Shown here piece by piece: positions 16,704 to 25,005 of a DNA stretch of 50,700 nt; position 1 is the first letter of the stretch, and the number at the start of each line of letters is the position of its first letter. The translations under genes and the position numbers were made by a program. This DNA is from Pseudomonas syringae (GTDB lineage Bacteria > Pseudomonadota > Gammaproteobacteria > Pseudomonadales > Pseudomonadaceae). The notes under the pieces are model-generated. The model ran no database searches and was not told the DNA's origin. It worked only from the letters and a program-made list of their open reading frames with translations. The DNA lies in NCBI RefSeq assembly GCF_021605415.1, contig NZ_WKEQ01000036.1, positions 1 through 50,700 on the forward strand, written 5' to 3'.

Positions 16704-17572
16704 TGGCCGCTCGTGGCAGGATAGAAACCGTCAGACAGCGTTTTCAGCGCCGCCGGCAAGCGCGGCCCGAGTCCGCCGACCAGCAACGTCGGATCCAGCT
16801 CCAGCACCCGGCCGGATTTTGCCGCGCGGCTCGAGTTGAGAATCGGGTTTTCCTTGAACAGCGCAACCTTCGCCGCCTCGCCGGTCAAGGCGCGATCTGC
16901 AAACACCAACACTTCAGGATTAAGGCTGGCGAGGGATTCCACGGAAAACGGTTTGTAGCCGGAATGGGTCGCCAGGTTGTGCCCGCCGGCCTGTTGCAGC
17001 AACCAGTCAGCGGCGGTGTCCTTGCCGGCAATCAACGGCTTGCCTCCCGCATGCCCCAACAGCAACAGCACGCCCGGCGCTTTCTGTATTGTTTGCTTGG
17101 CGGCTACGCGGGTGTTTTGCGCATCGAGTTGCTGTTGATAACTTTGCAACTGTTGCGTCGCCTGGGTTTCAGCGCCGAGCAACTGCCCGAGACGTTTCAG
17201 GTTTTTCTCCAGCGTCGGCAAATCCGGTTGAGCCGAGAACAGTTCGACCTGCACACCCGAAGTTCGCACCTGCGAAATCACCGGTGGCGGGCCCATTTCC
17301 TCAGTGCCGATGAGGATCTGTGGACGCAGACTGAGAATGCCCTCCGCGGACAAGCTGCGTTGATAGCCGATGCTCGGCAATGATTTCAGCGCTGGGGGAT
17401 GCTGGCTGGTGGTATCGACGCCCACCAGTTTCGATTCGCCGCCCAACGCGCTGACCCACTCCGACAACGCGCCACCGGCGCTGACCCAACGTTGCGGCAG
17501 GTCAGCCGACGCCGCCGAGTGGCTGACGAAAAGTCCGACACACAGCACGGCAACGCGGGTACTCAGGCGCAT
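16700..17572 (-). CDS. phuT: Periplasmic haem-binding protein
   Basis: This is the class III periplasmic binding protein of the haem transporter. The chosen ATG at 17572 (290 aa) begins MRLSTRVAVLCVGLF and a clean signal peptide ending SHSAASA; AAGGAA lies 8 bases upstream. The longer open frame (to 17680) would add 36 residues of non-signal character and cover the Fur site, so it is rejected. The long helix QQLQSYQQQLDAQ and the lobes on either side fit PhuT/HmuT. It opens the phuTUVW operon; the usual phuR receptor and phuS haem chaperone genes are not here. Confidence 0.93.
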   Translation of the reverse strand: MRLSTRVAVLCVGLFVSHSAASADLPQRWVSAGGALSEWVSALGGESKLVGVDTTSQHPPALKSLPSIGYQRSLSAEGILSLRPQILIGTEEMGPPPVISQVRTSGVQVELFSAQPDLPTLEKNLKRLGQLLGAETQATQQLQSYQQQLDAQNTRVAAKQTIQKAPGVLLLLGHAGGKPLIAGKDTAADWLLQQAGGHNLATHSGYKPFSVESLASLNPEVLVFADRALTGEAAKVALFKENPILNSSRAAKSGRVLELDPTLLVGGLGPRLPAALKTLSDGFYPATSGQ

Positions 17573-17664
17573 AAGCAGGTTCCTTGAAAGGTTTTCCCGG
17601 GCATCCGGATGACAGGCCAAGTATCCTCGGCAACTGGCGGCGCCCTGCGGACAAGGCGGCCATT

Positions 17665-17679
17665 TGATAATTGTTTGCA
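17665..17679 (-). promoter_or_regulatory. Putative Fur box upstream of phuT
   Basis: Read on the minus strand the site is TGCAAACAATTATCA, which matches the 7-1-7 Fur model TGATAATnATTATCA at 4/7 in the left half and 7/7 in the right. It lies about 95 bases upstream of the phuT start, inside an AT-rich patch. Iron-repressed haem uptake is expected from the operon's function. No clear -10/-35 pair was picked. Confidence 0.6.
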
Positions 17680-17733
17680 TTTAAACGTCAAGCTCGGACA
17701 TATCCGGACACGAGCCGACATCAGAGGATAGTC

Positions 17734-18051
17734 ATGAAGTTTCTTTGCACAGGCGCCGATCTGGTTGAAGCCGAAAGTCGCGGTTTCGACATCGATGGCA
17801 AAAAGCTGTTCGCCGTGCGCCGCAGCGGTCGGGCCTATGTCTATCTCAACCGCTGCCCGCACCGAGGGGTCGGGCTGGAATGGCAGCCTGACCGGTTCCT
17901 CGACGCGAGCAACAGCCTGATCCAGTGCGCCACCCACGGCGCCCTGTTCCTGATCGAGGACGGCGAATGTGTCTCGGGACCGTGCGCCGGCCAATCACTG
18001 ACCGCGATCCCTTGCCACGAGGATGCGCAAGGGCTGTGGATCGATGTCTAG
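17734..18051 (+). CDS. Small Rieske [2Fe-2S] protein
   Basis: 105 residues forming a single Rieske domain with both ligand pairs: Cys41-x-His43 (CPHRG) and Cys65-x2-His68 (CATHGALF). There is no signal or membrane helix, so it is a soluble cytosolic ferredoxin-like protein of the NirD/BphF type. The partner is unknown. AGAGGA 5 bases upstream supports the ATG at 17734 over an upstream in-frame ATG at 17671 inside the Fur site. It diverges from phuT, sharing the intergenic region with the Fur-like box, and its last 4 bases overlap the sfsA stop on the other strand. Confidence 0.88.
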   Translation: MKFLCTGADLVEAESRGFDIDGKKLFAVRRSGRAYVYLNRCPHRGVGLEWQPDRFLDASNSLIQCATHGALFLIEDGECVSGPCAGQSLTAIPCHEDAQGLWIDV

Positions 18052-18761
18052 TCGCCGAGAATGACGTCCAGTCGGCGGTCGATGACGACTTCTTCATGGC
18101 TCAAACGCACGCCATAGGCCAACACTTCGACGCCGCAGGCCACCGCTTCGCGTAACGCATCGGCGTAAGCCGAATCGATTTCCTGTGCAGGACGCACCGC
18201 CTCGATGCCGGTGAGATTCACGCAGTACAACTGCACCGCTCGGATGCCGTCTCGCGCCAGATGTGCCAGCTCACGCAAATGCTTGGTGCCGCGCTGGGTC
18301 ACAGCGTCGGGAAACGCCGCCACCGCCGTACCGCCGAAGCCCAACGTGACACTTTTGACTTCTACATAAGCCGGACCATCCGGGTATTCGAGACGGAAAT
18401 CAATACGACTGCTTTCCTGTCCGTAAGCCACTTCCCGCTTTAACGCAGTAAAGCCGTTCAGCTCGGTAATCACGCCTGCCTGCAACGCTTCTTCAACCAG
18501 CGCATTGGCGCGTCCGGTATTCACGCAAAACAGCCGGCCCTGCGGGGTTTCGCCAATTTCCCAGGTGCCGGGCAACTTGCGTTTCGGGTCGTTGGATCGA
18601 CTGAACCAGACTTGCCCGCCCTCGACCTGGCAGTTGAGCATCGAACCGGTGTTCGGGCAGTGAATGGTCAACAACTCGCCGCTGACGGTTTCGATATCGG
18701 TGAGAAACCGCTTGTAACGACGGATCAGGCGCGCTTCTTCCAACGCAGGATAAAACCGCAT
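18048..18761 (-). CDS. sfsA: SfsA-family protein
   Basis: 237 residues of the SfsA (sugar fermentation stimulation) family: an N-terminal OB-like part with C-x-NTGSM (HCPNTGSMLNC) and a C-terminal nuclease-like part with SRIDFRL...YVEVKSVTL, the D...ExK arrangement of PD-(D/E)xK enzymes. The E. coli relative was found as a DNA-binding activator of maltose genes; the true activity is unsettled. The ATG at 18761 overlaps the aminotransferase stop (TGATG); the frame's longer opening at 18773 is a TTG. The gene also neighbours dksA in E. coli. Confidence 0.92.
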   Translation of the reverse strand: MRFYPALEEARLIRRYKRFLTDIETVSGELLTIHCPNTGSMLNCQVEGGQVWFSRSNDPKRKLPGTWEIGETPQGRLFCVNTGRANALVEEALQAGVITELNGFTALKREVAYGQESSRIDFRLEYPDGPAYVEVKSVTLGFGGTAVAAFPDAVTQRGTKHLRELAHLARDGIRAVQLYCVNLTGIEAVRPAQEIDSAYADALREAVACGVEVLAYGVRLSHEEVVIDRRLDVILGD

Positions 18762-19933
18762 CAGGCTTGCCAACTCTTCAAACCACGAGCAATTCGCTCC
18801 ACTGCTTCTTGTAGGCGAGGAAGACTTTGGGTGTAAGCAAAGCGCACATGATGACTGGCCTGATAGCGACCGAAATCCAGCCCCGGCGTAATCGCCACAT
18901 GCTCGGTTTCAAGGAAATGTCGGCAGAACGCGAAGCCATCGCCGCCGAACTGGCTGATATCGGCATAAAGGTAAAACGCGCCTTCCGGTTCCACGGCGAT
19001 GTTGAAACCCAACTCGCGCAGGGCCGGCAACAGGAAGTCACGACGACGGCCGAACTCGGCGCGGCGCTCTTCAAGAATGGCAATCGTGTCCGGTTCGAAG
19101 CAGGCCAGCGCCGCGTGTTGCGCCATGCTCGGCGCGCTGATGTAGAGGTTTTGCGCGAGTTTTTCCAGCTCGCCGACCGCCGCTTCCGGCGCCACCAGCC
19201 AGCCCAGGCGCCAACCGGTCATGCCGAAATATTTTGAGAAGCTGTTGAGGACAAACGCGCTGTCATCGACTTCCAGCACACTGGCCGCATCAGTGCCGTA
19301 CGTCAGGCCGTGATAGATCTCGTCCACCACCAAATGGCCATGCCGCGCCTTGATGGCTGTGGATAACCCGGCGAGTTCATCGCGGGTCAAAATTGTCCCG
19401 GTCGGATTGGCTGGTGAGGCTACCAGGGCGCCGACGCTGTCGTGATCCCAATGACGCTCCACCAGATCCGGCGTCAGTTGATAGCGCACGTCCGGGCCAA
19501 CCGGCACCAACTGCGCCGCACCCTCGACCAGCCGCAGGAAATGTCGGTTGCACGGGTAGCCGGGGTCGGCGAGCAACCAGTGTTTGCCCGGATCCACCAG
19601 CAAGGCACTGGCCAGCAGCAACGCGCCAGAACCGCCGGGGGTGATGAGAATGCGTCGCGGATCGATCGTCAGGCCATAGCGCTGTTGATAAAAACCGCTG
19701 ATCGCCTCACGTAATTCCGGGATGCCCCGGGCGGCCGTGTAGCGAGTCTTGCCCGCCGACAGCGCAGCCTGACCCGCGCGAATGATCGGTTCGGCGGTGG
19801 TGAAGTCTGGCTCGCCGATTTCCAGATGGATCACGTCGTGGCCTGCCGCTTGCAATTCATTGGCCCGCGCCAGTAACGCCATCACATGGAACGGTTCGAT
19901 CGCACGACTGCGCGCACTGTAGGGCTGAGCCAT
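18761..19933 (-). CDS. Class I/II PLP-dependent aminotransferase
   Basis: 390 residues, fold type I aminotransferase of the aspartate/alanine group. The internal aldimine Lys lies in NSFSKYFGMTGWRLGW, the substrate-carboxylate Arg near the C-terminus in HHVRFAY, and the PLP-phosphate region in GGSGALLLAS. The substrate cannot be read from sequence. It is followed by sfsA with a one-base overlap. About 330 bases separate its start from dksA on the other strand. Confidence 0.9.
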   Translation of the reverse strand: MAQPYSARSRAIEPFHVMALLARANELQAAGHDVIHLEIGEPDFTTAEPIIRAGQAALSAGKTRYTAARGIPELREAISGFYQQRYGLTIDPRRILITPGGSGALLLASALLVDPGKHWLLADPGYPCNRHFLRLVEGAAQLVPVGPDVRYQLTPDLVERHWDHDSVGALVASPANPTGTILTRDELAGLSTAIKARHGHLVVDEIYHGLTYGTDAASVLEVDDSAFVLNSFSKYFGMTGWRLGWLVAPEAAVGELEKLAQNLYISAPSMAQHAALACFEPDTIAILEERRAEFGRRRDFLLPALRELGFNIAVEPEGAFYLYADISQFGGDGFAFCRHFLETEHVAITPGLDFGRYQASHHVRFAYTQSLPRLQEAVERIARGLKSWQA

Positions 19934-20265
19934 TGGCCTTCCTTCGAGGGGAAAAAGAAACGATTCTACCCGCGTGCCGGAACGAGCGAGAACCCGCAGC
20001 GGTCACAGCCTCATGAACCCTGGCCGAAAACGCTCTAACGTCAGCACCAGGATTGACTAAAATCAGTCATTGAACAGGCCTCCAGCACCGCCAGACATGC
20101 CTTGCCAACTATTTGCAAGCCCCACGGGCCACCGGTTCGACATCCGGGAGTAGCGCGGCTCGAATTGATCTGGTAAGTTCGCCCGCTTGCAGTCGCAGGG
20201 CCGGCAGGTGTCGGTGATGGAGCAATCCTGCGCAATGGATTACAAGAGTAGAGGCGGTCTATTTC
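19934..20265. other. Intergenic region between the aminotransferase and dksA
   Basis: 332 bases without a supported gene. A small dyad TGACT-N6-AGTCA lies at 20054-20069. GGCGGT near 20254 may help dksA initiation. The region should hold the dksA promoter and 5' leader, but I cannot pick a convincing -10/-35 pair, and I see no RNA gene. Confidence 0.4.
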
Positions 20266-20709
20266 ATGTCCACCCAGGCAAAACAACAGCAGCAATCGAC
20301 GATCAGCGGCTTCGAACCCTACGTTCCGAAGGCCGGTGAAGAGTACATGGGCGCTCCGATGCGCGCGCACTTCACCAAGATCCTCAACAAGTGGAAACAG
20401 GACTTGATGAAGGAAGTCGACCGTACCGTTGATCACATGAAAGACGAAGCGGCCAACTTCCCTGACCCGGCCGACCGTGCCAGTCAGGAAGAAGAATTCG
20501 CCCTCGAGCTGCGTGCCCGCGACCGTGAGCGCAAGTTGATCAAGAAGATCGACAAGACGCTTGAACTGATTCAGGACGAAGAATACGGCTGGTGCGAATC
20601 CTGCGGCATCGAGATCGGCGTCAAGCGTCTCGAAGCCCGTCCGACCGCCGATCTGTGCATCGACTGCAAGACACTGGCGGAAATCAAGGAAAAGCAGGTC
20701 GGCAAATAA
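20266..20709 (+). CDS. dksA: DksA, RNA polymerase-binding transcription factor
   Basis: 147 residues. DksA enters the RNA polymerase secondary channel and with ppGpp shuts down stable RNA synthesis and activates amino-acid promoters. The coiled coil (~35-105) has the essential acidic tip DPADRAS with Asp67 and Asp70. The zinc finger has all four cysteines (Cys110, Cys113, Cys131, Cys134), so this is the zinc-containing DksA, not the cysteine-poor DksA2 paralogue. A terminator follows directly. The neighbours sfsA and gluQ are conserved to E. coli. Confidence 0.98.
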   Translation: MSTQAKQQQQSTISGFEPYVPKAGEEYMGAPMRAHFTKILNKWKQDLMKEVDRTVDHMKDEAANFPDPADRASQEEEFALELRARDRERKLIKKIDKTLELIQDEEYGWCESCGIEIGVKRLEARPTADLCIDCKTLAEIKEKQVGK

Positions 20710-20723
20710 TTCTGGCCTGAACG

Positions 20724-20753
20724 AAAAACGGAGCGTGCAAACGCTCCGTTTTT
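20724..20753 (+). terminator. dksA rho-independent terminator
   Basis: ACGGAGCGT (20728-20736), loop GCAA, ACGCTCCGT (20741-20749), then TTTT; an upstream A-run makes it usable from both directions. Confidence 0.88.
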
Positions 20754-20767
20754 GTTTCTGCTTTTTG

Positions 20768-20855
20768 TGTAGGAGTGAGCCTGCTCCCGATGGCGGCTGG
20801 ACTTCACATCAACGTTGACCGGCCTATCGCTATCGCGAGCAGGCTCACTTCTACA
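20768..20855. repeat. REP doublet (REPIN-like) between dksA and gluQ
   Basis: Two inverted copies of a REP-type sequence, TGTAGGAGTGAGCCTGCTC (from 20768) and the complement of TGTAGAAGTGAGCCTGCTC (to 20855), around ~45 bases of spacer. The same family occurs at 30971-31061 and 50539-50627. Confidence 0.8.
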
Positions 20856-20894
20856 AGTAGACCCGTGCACGCCTGAAGAAGTAGTTTCGCGCCC

Positions 20895-21791
20895 ATGACT
20901 GCCAAAAACCAACCCCACTACATCGGCCGCTTCGCCCCCACGCCCAGCGGACACTTGCACTTCGGTTCGCTGGTCGCCGCGCTCGCGTCTTATCTCGACG
21001 CGCGCTCCGGGGGCGGTCGTTGGCTCGTGCGCATGGAGGATCTCGATCCGCCCCGCGAAGAACCCGGTGCCCAGGCCGCGATCCTCAGGGCACTTGAGAG
21101 CTATGGTTTCGAATGGGACGGCGACATGGTGCGCCAGAGTGATCGCCACGACGCCTACGCTGAAGTGCTCAATCGCCTGTTCAATCACGGCCTAGCCTAC
21201 GCCTGCACATGCTCGCGCAAACAACTGGAGCCGTATTACGGCATTTATCCGGGCTTGTGCCGCAACGCCGGCCACAGTCAGGAAGGGGCGGCGATCCGTC
21301 TGCGCGTGCCGGAGCTGGAATATCACTTTATCGACCGCGTGCAGGGCGAATTCCGTCAGCACTTGGGCCGTGATGTCGGCGATTTCGTGATCCGTCGTCG
21401 CGACGGCCTCTACGCGTATCAACTCGCCGTGGTGCTGGATGACGCCTGGCAGGGCATCACCGACATCGTGCGCGGCGCCGATCTGCTCGACTCGACGCCG
21501 CGTCAGTTATATCTGCAAGAACTGCTCGGTTTTCCTCAGCCGCGCTACCTGCACCTTCCGCTGATTACCCAGCCGGACGGCAACAAACTCGGCAAATCCT
21601 ACCGCTCGCCGCCGTTGACTGAAGACCAGGCCACGCCCCTGCTGCTTCGGGCATTACGCGCACTCGGCCAAAACCCCGGCAGCGAACTGGCCCACGCCAC
21701 GCCCGCCGAGCTGCTCAAGTGGGGCGTGGCCCACTGGGATGCGGCCAAAATCCCGCGCACACTGACGCTGCCCGAAGCGCAACTGACATGA
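20895..21791 (+). CDS. gluQ: Glutamyl-Q tRNA(Asp) synthetase
   Basis: 298 residues, a shortened GluRS catalytic domain that adds glutamate to the queuosine of tRNA-Asp instead of to a tRNA 3' end. The HIGH-like motif is GHLHFGSL (19-26) and the KMSKS-like motif is KLGKS (~235). The zinc site CTCSRKQL with Y-x3-C is present in the segment up to PGLC. The anticodon-binding domain of a real GluRS is absent, as expected for the family. It is preceded by a REP doublet and followed after 77 bases by cbrX. Confidence 0.95.
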   Translation: MTAKNQPHYIGRFAPTPSGHLHFGSLVAALASYLDARSGGGRWLVRMEDLDPPREEPGAQAAILRALESYGFEWDGDMVRQSDRHDAYAEVLNRLFNHGLAYACTCSRKQLEPYYGIYPGLCRNAGHSQEGAAIRLRVPELEYHFIDRVQGEFRQHLGRDVGDFVIRRRDGLYAYQLAVVLDDAWQGITDIVRGADLLDSTPRQLYLQELLGFPQPRYLHLPLITQPDGNKLGKSYRSPPLTEDQATPLLLRALRALGQNPGSELAHATPAELLKWGVAHWDAAKIPRTLTLPEAQLT

Positions 21792-21868
21792 CGGCACTTG
21801 CAGTCGCGCGCCCATCCGTTACCATCGCCGCACGTTTTCGGGCACGCGCATAAAAAAGAGAGGCCGGG

Positions 21869-22045
21869 ATGTACATCTATCGCTTGGTCCTGCTTTTGGT
21901 CGTGGGAATCTATCTGTTTTCTCCAGCCATCATGGATTGGTGGATCGACGCCACGGGCGCCTGGTACCGGCCGTATCTGCTCTGGCTGATCCTGATTGTC
22001 GTGACCTTCATTCTCCAGAGCCAAAAAGATGCCGATGAGCTTTAG
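21869..22045 (+). CDS. cbrX: CbrX, small membrane protein overlapping cbrA
   Basis: A 58-residue protein beginning MYIYRLVLLLVVGIYLF, with two hydrophobic segments (~3-21 and ~36-50) and a charged tail (QSQKDADEL). GAGAGG precedes the ATG. Its last 17 bases overlap the cbrA reading frame, so the two are translationally coupled. The homologous frame upstream of cbrA in P. putida has been named cbrX; it is conserved across Pseudomonas and was long missed because of its size. Its molecular role is not established. Confidence 0.85.
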   Translation: MYIYRLVLLLVVGIYLFSPAIMDWWIDATGAWYRPYLLWLILIVVTFILQSQKDADEL

Positions 22046-24983
22046 CCTGACCCAGATGATCCTGGTCAGCGCCGCCTACCTGACGGTGCTGTTCGGCGTC
22101 GCGTGGATCAGCGAACGGGGCATGATCCCGCGGGCGATCATTCGCCATCCGCTGACGTACACCCTGTCGCTTGGCGTCTATGCCAGTGCCTGGGCGTTTT
22201 ACGGCACGGTCGGCCTGGCCTATCAATATGGTTACGGTTTTCTGTCCAGTTACCTGGGCGTGTCCGGGGCGTTTCTGCTGGCGCCGGTGCTGCTCTATCC
22301 GATCCTGAAGATCACCCGCACTTACCAACTGTCGTCACTGGCCGATCTGTTCGCGTTCCGTTTCCGCAGCACCTGGGCCGGGGCGCTGACGACGATCTTC
22401 ATGCTGATCGGCGTCCTGCCGTTGCTGGCCCTGCAGATCCAGGCTGTGGCCGACTCCATCGGCATTCTCACTGGCGAGCCGGTACAGAATCGCGTGGCGC
22501 TGGCGTTCTGTTCGCTGATCATTCTGTTCACGATTTTTTTCGGCTCCCGACATATCGCGACGCGCGAGAAACATGAAGGCCTGGTGTTCGCCATCGCTTT
22601 CGAGTCGGTCATCAAACTGATCGCCATTGGCGGCGTCGGCCTTTATGCGTTGTACGGCGTGTTCGACGGCCCGCAACAACTTGAGCTGTGGCTGCTGCAA
22701 AACCAGACCGCCCTCGCCGCCCTGCACACGCCGTTGCAGGAAGGGCCGTGGCGCACGTTGCTGCTGGTGTTTTTTGCCTCGGCCATCGTGATGCCGCACA
22801 TGTACCACATGACCTTCACTGAAAACCTCAACCCGCGCTCACTGGTCAGCGCGAGTTGGGGCCTGCCCTTGTTCCTGTTGCTGATGAGCCTGGCGGTGCC
22901 GCTGATTCTCTGGGCGGGGCTGAAACTCGGCGCGACCACCAACCCGGAATATTTCACCCTGGGTATCGGCATCGCGGCCAACAGCAAGGCCTTGGCGTTG
23001 CTCGCCTACGTCGGCGGACTGTCGGCGGCAAGCGGCCTGATCATCGTCACCACCCTGGCGTTGTCCGGGATGGCGCTCAATCACCTGGTGCTGCCGCTTT
23101 ATCAGCCGCCGGCCGAAGGCAACATCTACCGCTGGTTGAAATGGACGCGGCGGGCGCTGATCGTCGCGATCATCATGGCCGGTTTCGGCTTCTACCTGAT
23201 GCTCGGCGCCGAGCAGGATCTGGCCAACCTCGGCATCGTCGCCTTCGTCGCCACCCTGCAATTCCTGCCCGGCGTGCTCTCGGTGCTGTACTGGCCGACC
23301 GCCAACCGTCGCGGCTTCATCGCCGGACTGCTGGCGGGGATTCTGGTGTGGGTGGTGACCATGCTGCTGCCGCTGGTCGGCAATCTGCAGGGTTTCTACA
23401 TCCCGCTGCTGAACATGATTTACGTGCTGGACGACACCAGTTGGCACATGGCAGCCATTGCCTCGCTGGCAGCGAACGTGCTGATGTTCACCCTGATCTC
23501 GCTGTTCACCAATGCCAGCCCGGAAGAGGCCAGCGCGGCCGAAGCCTGCGCGGTGGACAACGTGCGTCGTCCGCAACGCCGCGAATTGCACGCCGCATCG
23601 CCTCAGGAGTTCGCCACGCAATTGGCCAAGCCTCTCGGCGCCAAAGCCGCACAGAAAGAAGTCGAGCAAGCCCTGCGCGACCTCTACCTGCCTTTCGACG
23701 AGCGCCGCCCGTATGCCTTGCGCCGTTTGCGCGATCGCATCGAGGCCAACCTGTCCGGCCTGATGGGCCCGAGCGTGGCGCAAGACATGGTTGAAACCTT
23801 CCTGCCCTACAAGGCCGGCGGTGAAAACTACGTCACCGAAGACATCCACTTCATCGAAAGCCGCCTTGAGGACTACCACTCGCGCCTCACCGGTCTTGCC
23901 GCCGAACTCGATGCGTTGCGCCGCTATCACCGGCAAACGTTGCAAGAACTGCCAATGGGCGTCTGCTCGCTCGCCAAGGATCAAGAGATCCTGATGTGGA
24001 ACAGGGCGATGGAAGAACTCACCGGCATCGCCGCTCAACGGGTCGTCGGCTCGCGATTGAACACCATCGGCGAACCATGGAAGAATTTGCTGCAAGGTTT
24101 TATCGATCGTCCGGACGAACACTTGCACAAACAGCACTTGGCCCTCGACGGTCAGACCCGCTGGCTCAATCTGCACAAAGCGGCGATCGATGAGCCGCTG
24201 GCGCCAGGCAACAGCGGCTTGGTGCTGCTGGTGGAAGACCTGACCGAAACGCAGATGCTCGAAGACAAACTGGTGCATTCCGAACGCCTCGCTAGCATTG
24301 GCCGCCTGGCCGCAGGCGTGGCCCACGAAATCGGCAACCCGGTCACCGGCATCGCTTGTCTGGCGCAAAACCTGCGTGAAGAACGCGAAGAGGACGGTGA
24401 GCTGACGGAAATCAGCGGGCAGATTCTCGAACAGACCAAACGCATTTCCCGCATCGTCCAGTCGCTGATGAGCTTCGCCCATGCCGGCAGCCACCAGCAC
24501 AGTGACGAGCCCGTCTGTCTGGCGGAAGTCGCGCAGGACGCCATCGGCCTGCTCGCCCTCAACCGGCGCAATTTCGAAGTGCAGTTCTACAACTTGTGCG
24601 ATCCGGATCATTGGGTCGAAGGCGATCCGCAGCGCCTCGCCCAAGTGCTGATCAACCTGCTCTCCAACGCCCGTGACGCCTCGCCTGCGGGCAGCGCCGT
24701 GCGGGTCAAGAGCGAAGCCGGCGAACACACGGTCGATCTGATCGTCGAAGACGAAGGCAGTGGCATTCCGTCGAGCATCATGGATCGATTGTTCGAACCT
24801 TTCTTCACCACCAAGGATCCGGGTGAAGGCACCGGTCTGGGCCTTGCACTGGTCTATTCCATCGTTGAAGAGCATTATGGACAAATCACCATCGACAGCC
24901 CGGCTGATGTTCAGAGCCAGCGCGGCACCCGTATCCGGGTGACATTGCCGCGTCATGTCGAAGCGACGTCCGCTGTGAACTGA
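22029..24983 (+). CDS. cbrA: CbrA, transporter-linked sensor histidine kinase
   Basis: 984 residues. The N-terminal ~490 residues are a sodium/solute symporter (SLC5) domain of ~13 membrane helices; in CbrA this part is reported to take up histidine. A STAC-type linker (~560-620) and a PAS domain (~635-745) follow, then HisKA with phospho-acceptor His766 in GVAHEIGNP, and an HATPase with N-box LINLLSNARDAS, G1 DEGSGIP, and G2 GTGLGLAL. With CbrB it controls carbon/nitrogen balance, histidine and amino-acid use, and CrcZ. An alternative ATG lies two codons later (22035). CbrB starts 22 bases after the stop. Confidence 0.97.
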   Translation: MPMSFSLTQMILVSAAYLTVLFGVAWISERGMIPRAIIRHPLTYTLSLGVYASAWAFYGTVGLAYQYGYGFLSSYLGVSGAFLLAPVLLYPILKITRTYQLSSLADLFAFRFRSTWAGALTTIFMLIGVLPLLALQIQAVADSIGILTGEPVQNRVALAFCSLIILFTIFFGSRHIATREKHEGLVFAIAFESVIKLIAIGGVGLYALYGVFDGPQQLELWLLQNQTALAALHTPLQEGPWRTLLLVFFASAIVMPHMYHMTFTENLNPRSLVSASWGLPLFLLLMSLAVPLILWAGLKLGATTNPEYFTLGIGIAANSKALALLAYVGGLSAASGLIIVTTLALSGMALNHLVLPLYQPPAEGNIYRWLKWTRRALIVAIIMAGFGFYLMLGAEQDLANLGIVAFVATLQFLPGVLSVLYWPTANRRGFIAGLLAGILVWVVTMLLPLVGNLQGFYIPLLNMIYVLDDTSWHMAAIASLAANVLMFTLISLFTNASPEEASAAEACAVDNVRRPQRRELHAASPQEFATQLAKPLGAKAAQKEVEQALRDLYLPFDERRPYALRRLRDRIEANLSGLMGPSVAQDMVETFLPYKAGGENYVTEDIHFIESRLEDYHSRLTGLAAELDALRRYHRQTLQELPMGVCSLAKDQEILMWNRAMEELTGIAAQRVVGSRLNTIGEPWKNLLQGFIDRPDEHLHKQHLALDGQTRWLNLHKAAIDEPLAPGNSGLVLLVEDLTETQMLEDKLVHSERLASIGRLAAGVAHEIGNPVTGIACLAQNLREEREEDGELTEISGQILEQTKRISRIVQSLMSFAHAGSHQHSDEPVCLAEVAQDAIGLLALNRRNFEVQFYNLCDPDHWVEGDPQRLAQVLINLLSNARDASPAGSAVRVKSEAGEHTVDLIVEDEGSGIPSSIMDRLFEPFFTTKDPGEGTGLGLALVYSIVEEHYGQITIDSPADVQSQRGTRIRVTLPRHVEATSAVN

Positions 24984-25005
24984 GACCGTCGAGAGTATCG
25001 AATCA

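Noticed and set aside
19934..20265. Small RNA gene upstream of dksA
   Set aside because: Only a short dyad at 20054-20069 is seen, with no promoter-terminator pair.
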